Notes under the pieces: generated by a model | The model's input: the letters and a program-made list of their open reading frames with translations, nothing else | What the model was told of the DNA's origin: nothing | Databases searched by the model: none | Assembly: GCA_949130495.1 (NCBI GenBank) | Contig: OX422208.1 | Span: 686,432,202 to 686,496,201 of the forward strand | Direction of reading: 5' to 3' | DNA: 64,000 nt | DNA from: Sambucus nigra | Taxonomy: Eukaryota > Streptophyta > Magnoliopsida > Dipsacales > Adoxaceae | Part shown: in pieces, positions 60,011 through 64,000 of the stretch | Numbering within the stretch: position 1 is the first letter of the stretch | How the letters are laid out: every line of letters starts with the position of its first letter | Position numbers and translations under genes: made by a program

Positions 60011-62064
60011 TGTGCCTGACCGCAATCCACCAACAATAATTCAGTGTATGGAACCAAGCCGTGTTTCTAGTAAGTAGCTACATTCCATGCCTCTCGAATT
60101 GTCCTTTGAGGTTCCTCTAGTTATCTTCTTGAATCACTCTAAGTATAAGACCTTGAATTTCCCCTTTGTCTTCTCTCTATGGATAGAGCAATAAGGAATG
60201 CATTATAAGAAAGATGACGTATCCCTTTCCTTCCTTATTGTACTTGTAGTTGAGTAAGAACGTTAAGCTTCTAGTTTTCACTAGTATGCGAAATGTATGG
60301 TTGCCATACCAACCCTATTACCTCCTAAATGTTTATAAAAAAATCTTACCTGAAGGAGAGTGCATTGAAGTTCCTATCGAAAAGAGGGAAGTGCGTAACA
60401 TCTAATAGTTGGTTGTAGTTCCTGTAATCCAATATATCTTTTATCGAAGAGCTAGGTTACGAAAGCAAAGAGTAGCGATGACTCTTTGGAAAGACATCCT
60501 TAGCAGGATATTCCTTCAGTCCAATGAGGATAAAGAGTGAGAAGTCTTAGCCTCCATCTTTTAACCTTCTATTGGTGTCTCAACATCTGCAACCAATTAT
60601 CCTAAAGGAGTCAATGGTATGCCCTTTTTTGAGGATCTTATTTTCATCTTTCCCTACAGTCACCCTCTTCTTTTCCCTTAAGATATGGGAGAAGCCCATC
60701 TGAGAGTGCCTCTTAAAAATTATTATCATATGCCTTTTCGTTGTTGCTGTTATTTCTTTTAATTAAATAGTTTGATTTGTTCTCTGAACCCTTAGGGACC
60801 TAGCTTCCCTTCCTTTCCATGCCTGGGAGATCTCTAAGGCTTCTTGCTTTCCCTATTGATGTTCCTAGCTACCTATTATAATGGTATTTCATTCTTTTGG
60901 AACCTAACTATAGTTACTAAGATGGAAGTTTAATCCCTTGGTGAGTTAGTTCCTAAAGACTCAAAAATTCGTCAAACAAAGGCGCGGATGGAAGGCATAT
61001 TAATTTAAGGGTATCTAGATGACTACTTGTAATAGAATCTCTTTCCTGATGTTAGGATGTAGCTTCATTTACTTGCGTGGTAGTGAAGTAAGGTTTCTCA
61101 GCTTCATTTATAGTGAGTTCTTTCTTTCTTTTTAGTTCTTCCAAGGTTTTATAAGGGAGAGTTAATCGAAGGAAGGATAAGAATAGATTAGCTGGTAACT
61201 CTTTCACTTTGGAGAGTTGTATGTAACTAGGTTCTTTATGGAATGAAATAGCTGAGGCAATCTCCTAAGCCATAAGAGATGAGGATAGAGTTATCATTGA
61301 TTGGGAATGAAGGAAATAGTAATCCATTCAATAGGACCTTACCCTAAAGAACTCAAAGGGAGGTAATGGAATGAAGGGATCTACAAGAAGCTGAAAAGTC
61401 GTAGTGCGCTAGCGAGTTAGCGCGACAACTTAGTGTCTTGTTTTCTTCACTACTTTTTTTTACATAAGGTTAAACAAAATCGGTTTCTAATGCTTGTAGA
61501 TTGCTTCTATCCTTAGTCAATTTTGGACTGAAGTTGTTCTGGTTGCCATATATTTTTTGAACCGAATACCTTCCTATTTCTTTAGTAATGGCATCTCTAG
61601 TCTGTCTCTTTTTTAGAGAAGATTTTCTTCCTCGCCTAACTATGAAGAGCTTCGATTCTATCGAGAGAATATGTGGTGGTAAGCCCCGCAGCTTCATCTA
61701 GAGTCTAGCATCCAGTCATGTAGGAAGACTAACCCTAGCCACTATGATCCCACCCCCAACTCTAGTTGACAAGCACCTTCCTTGGTTGGGTCTGGTCCCC
61801 TTTTCCATGATCCCAAAAGCCTGACCGCCTGGTTTATGAGCCTCTTTCTGATCCCCTCACCCAATCTCATGATAAGCAAGTCGAGCAGGCCCCGCCTTAA
61901 CCTATCCCAAGACAACCAACCCATACCAGGCTACTGGTATTGCTAAATGCTCTGCCACGAAGCAAGCTCTCCCGAATATGACAGATGCGGACCACACCCA
62001 ACCCTAAAGAAGTAAGAGGAAGAAAGTAGTTGGACAACTTTATACATGAGGGTACATTAATATT
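60011..62064. other. Mitochondrial-like spacer
   Basis: No recognisable gene. A small hairpin, GCGCTA/TAGCGC, lies near 61409-61426. The short open frames at 61470-61697 and 61742-61924 (minus) have no motif I can name. Confidence 0.35.
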
Positions 62065-62334
62065 TTGAGAATTGGCAACATTGTCCTATTTGATCTAGTC
62101 AGGGGAAGGGGTGGGAACTTTTTTAGGTGTAGTAATACTAAAGTAGTCGGCCTAACCTTCAGTTCTCGTAACCAATTTTTTCTTTCTCACTCCTTATGTA
62201 CTTTTTATGAAATGTGGGGAAAACGGTGCCCTCTACTTCTACTTCTAACTAAAGACGAAGAGCTTGCATTGCAAACAAATAGAGGTCCCACCCGTTTGAG
62301 CCGATGCGAGCCGGAAAGCATGCCGATAGTTTGA
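62065..62334 (+). CDS. Unrecognised 89-codon open frame
   Basis: Starts MRIGNIVLFDLVRGRGGNFF and ends SRCEPESMPIV. One moderately hydrophobic stretch in the middle, charged at both ends, no family motif. It may be a scrap of a mitochondrial gene or chance. Confidence 0.2.
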   Translation: MRIGNIVLFDLVRGRGGNFFRCSNTKVVGLTFSSRNQFFLSHSLCTFYEMWGKRCPLLLLLTKDEELALQTNRGPTRLSRCEPESMPIV

Positions 62335-62567
62335 GTCGCGAAAGGGTCGCCTTCTTAAATTAATTATATTATTCTAATTATAATAATAATAATAATAATA
62401 GATATATAATATTCTATATATAGCTATAAATAATAAGAAAAAAAATCGAAAATCATTTTTTTATCAAATTGTTCATTCCTAGGAAAAGTAAGAAGCAGAT
62501 AGAGCAAAGGCCTCCTCTTTTCGTCCGCTCTTCCCTAAGTGAGAGAATTGCATGTAGAGATCCGTAG
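62335..62567. other. AT-rich spacer upstream of the tRNA remnant
   Basis: Contains a short (AAT)n run (about 62380-62402) and T/A-rich sequence, then 'gcatgtagagatccgtagg' before the tRNA. Confidence 0.5.
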
Positions 62568-62641
62568 GGTCTTATAGTTTAATTGGTTGAAACGTAACGC
62601 TCATAACAGTTATATTGTAGGTTCGAGCCCTACTAAGCCTA
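62568..62641 (+). tRNA. tRNA remnant with CAU anticodon, mitochondrial type, probable pseudogene
   Basis: A full cloverleaf layout can be laid out. Acceptor GGTCTTA pairs with TAAGCCT (one mismatch, T3:C70). The D arm is GTTT...AAAC with AATTGGTTG in the loop. The anticodon loop is CTCATAA (CAU). The T arm is GTAGG-TTCGAGC-CCTAC, perfect, and the discriminator is A. The anticodon stem TAACG/CAGTT keeps only two of five pairs, so the gene is most likely dead. The sequence resembles plant mitochondrial trnI(CAU)/trnM-type genes as I remember them. 'ACCA' follows by chance or by origin. Confidence 0.6.
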
Positions 62642-64000
62642 CCACCCTCTTCTCTCCAACTGATACAAGGCAGTCGAAGTCCCCGCCACACTCTTAGTTA
62701 ATGGGGAAAATCTCAATCTAGCGACGGCACCTGAAACCCCAAGACTATGATTTATGCTCCCTCAACATGCATTTGAGCAAGCTTCTAATCAACCTCGTAT
62801 CTATCTAGATCCTTATTCGTACTCCGCCTTAAGCCTTCTCCTCATAGATGTGAACCTAACCCAACCTATGTCAGGGAATGAGTTGATGGATGGGGAGAGT
62901 CATCCGTTGATCCTTGATCTGATCCAGGAGAGAGAGTTCGATAGGCTTGGTTTTATGCCTTTCTTAATGATTGAAGTCTTCGAACCTTTCCTGAGCTTGA
63001 AGCCATCAATCCCTTATTTGCCGAGCCTTTTCGGGCATTTCGCTCTCCCTCTTCTTCAGAAGACTACCCAATTCTGCCAAATGGTTGGCCTGAACTCTGA
63101 AACCTAAGATTGCTTCCCCCTTTTCCTTTTCTAATGAGGCTGACTATGCCTTGACTACTGATGCATCCAGCTCTCGATCTAGAGTAGAACTACTGATTCA
63201 ACAACTGTTATTAGTGGTTGTAGTGGTGCTTCAATAACATCGTCAATAGCATTGTCAATATCAAAAGCGTCATCGAGTGCTCTTGCCTATAAGTTAGGGA
63301 TTGGGTCTGGTCCTATCTGACCCTTGCTTCATACGTATAAGGAATTTTTCTATGTTCCCCGCTTGCTTGTAGCCATTATTGAGAATCAACGCCGAGTTGG
63401 GGCCCTTAAAGTAAGCTATTCAAAGCAGTAAGGAGATGTTTTTGGTTTGTTAGCTGAGTTCCTTTCTACAGGGACACCCAAGCAGTGGGGGTATGGGGTA
63501 AGGGAGCAGACAAATCAACAGGCGGTTAGTCCGCTAAGTCAAGCTAGTCCAGTTAAGCTAGTCTAAGCAATTATGTAGTCACTTCACTTGCTCCTTCGAA
63601 AGACTAAGGGAGATCTTCACTCAGATAACTGGAAAGGGTCCACAACAAAAAAGTGGGGTACGGGGGGATCCATAATGTACTACTCATTTACCGAAATAAT
63701 CATAGGAACTGCTTCCATTAAACGCTTATCCCTTACAGACGACTTCCTTGAACATGACTCCCCTTTGCGTAATCCATGTGGGACGACTTGCTAAAATAAT
63801 ACTTGCTATTAACTGAAGGCGTGACGCTCATGATTCTTTCGAGGAAGGGATGGGTCTGATCAATTCACTTCCTTGATTGATCGAAAGGTAAGCCCAAGCT
63901 TGAGTTGTCTCTACTTGGATTCGCTGGACTCTGTCTGGGTTCGTCTAGATTTGCATTGCTTGCCTTGATTTACTTTACCCATATTTTCCTGGCTTAGACT
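62642..64000. other. Mitochondrial-like spacer at the window end
   Basis: Includes a 117-codon open frame at 62754-63107 (MLPQHAFEQASNQPRIYLDP... to LNSET) and a 68-codon frame at 63588-63794. Neither has a motif or compositional signal that I recognise. The window ends within this sequence. Confidence 0.35.

Larger units (their letters stand above)
49001..64000. other. Mitochondrial-like DNA block (probable NUMT)
   Basis: The texture differs from the rest: less AT-rich, no LTR ends, scrambled short repeats in both orientations, and scraps of LINE, copia and gypsy coding sequence. All of these are usual in plant mitochondrial intergenic DNA. A mitochondrial-type tRNA remnant lies at 62568. 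No complete mitochondrial protein or rRNA gene was recognised, so the origin is an inference. The left border is not sharp and may lie anywhere between about 47.9 and 49.3 kb. Confidence 0.5.

Noticed and set aside
49001..64000. Plastid origin for the last block
   Set aside because: No plastid gene or plastid rRNA/tRNA was recognised; the one tRNA remnant does not look plastid.

Overview
The window looks like nuclear, heterochromatic DNA of a flowering plant. About the first 47.7 kb is a stack of nested, decayed LTR retrotransposons. About the last 15 kb reads like plant mitochondrial intergenic DNA transferred to the nucleus. I see no intact host protein gene. Everything here was read by eye, and family names rest on motifs and architecture, not on database searches.

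Layout. 1-1945 is AT-rich and featureless. An outer Ty3/gypsy element of the Tat lineage ('Tat-2') begins at 1946. Its 5' LTR is split by a second, related element ('Tat-1', 2118-18353) and resumes at 18354-18728. Tat-1 has two LTRs, a tRNA-type primer site and broken gag, protease, RT, RNase H, archaeal-type RNase H and integrase reading frames. Between pol and the 3' LTR it has an antisense, coiled-coil-rich reading frame, as in the Grande/Retand group. Tat-1 carries two passengers. One is a young, non-autonomous Ty1/copia (SIRE-like) element at 3114-7492, with 977-bp LTRs, TG..CA ends and an AAGAG target duplication. The other is a 529-bp hAT-like MITE at 17654-18182 inside the 3' LTR.

Tat-2 gag-pol runs 18.8-23.2 kb. 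It is cut just before the integrase by a 2.9-kb LTR of a chromovirus ('CHR', Tekay/Del-like, minus strand, with the target duplication CATTC). From there the integrase tail of Tat-2 occurs three times (26.1, 39.9 and 46.3 kb). Each copy is preceded by the CHR LTR and the same CATTC, and all three share the same lesions. Between the copies lie a nearly complete minus-strand CHR element (27.6-39.9 kb, itself interrupted by a 2,089-bp solo LTR, 'LTR-D', with target duplication CCATA) and a shorter CHR copy with two internal deletions (41.35-46.3 kb). The novel join at 27,560 recurs at 41,351. The array is therefore best read as a tandem duplication of a nested-transposon unit of about 13.8 kb.

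From about 48-49 kb to the end the texture changes. The sequence is less AT-rich, with no LTRs, many short imperfect direct and inverted repeats, and scraps of gypsy RT, LINE endonuclease and copia integrase. A degenerate tRNA with a CAU anticodon at 62568-62641 resembles a plant mitochondrial tRNA. A nuclear copy of mitochondrial DNA (NUMT) is the simplest reading, but no full mitochondrial protein gene was recognised.

Nothing here forms a working gene system. The biologically most interesting items are the antisense ORF of Tat-1, the gag-only SIRE-like parasite, the duplicated nested array and the mitochondrial-like block.
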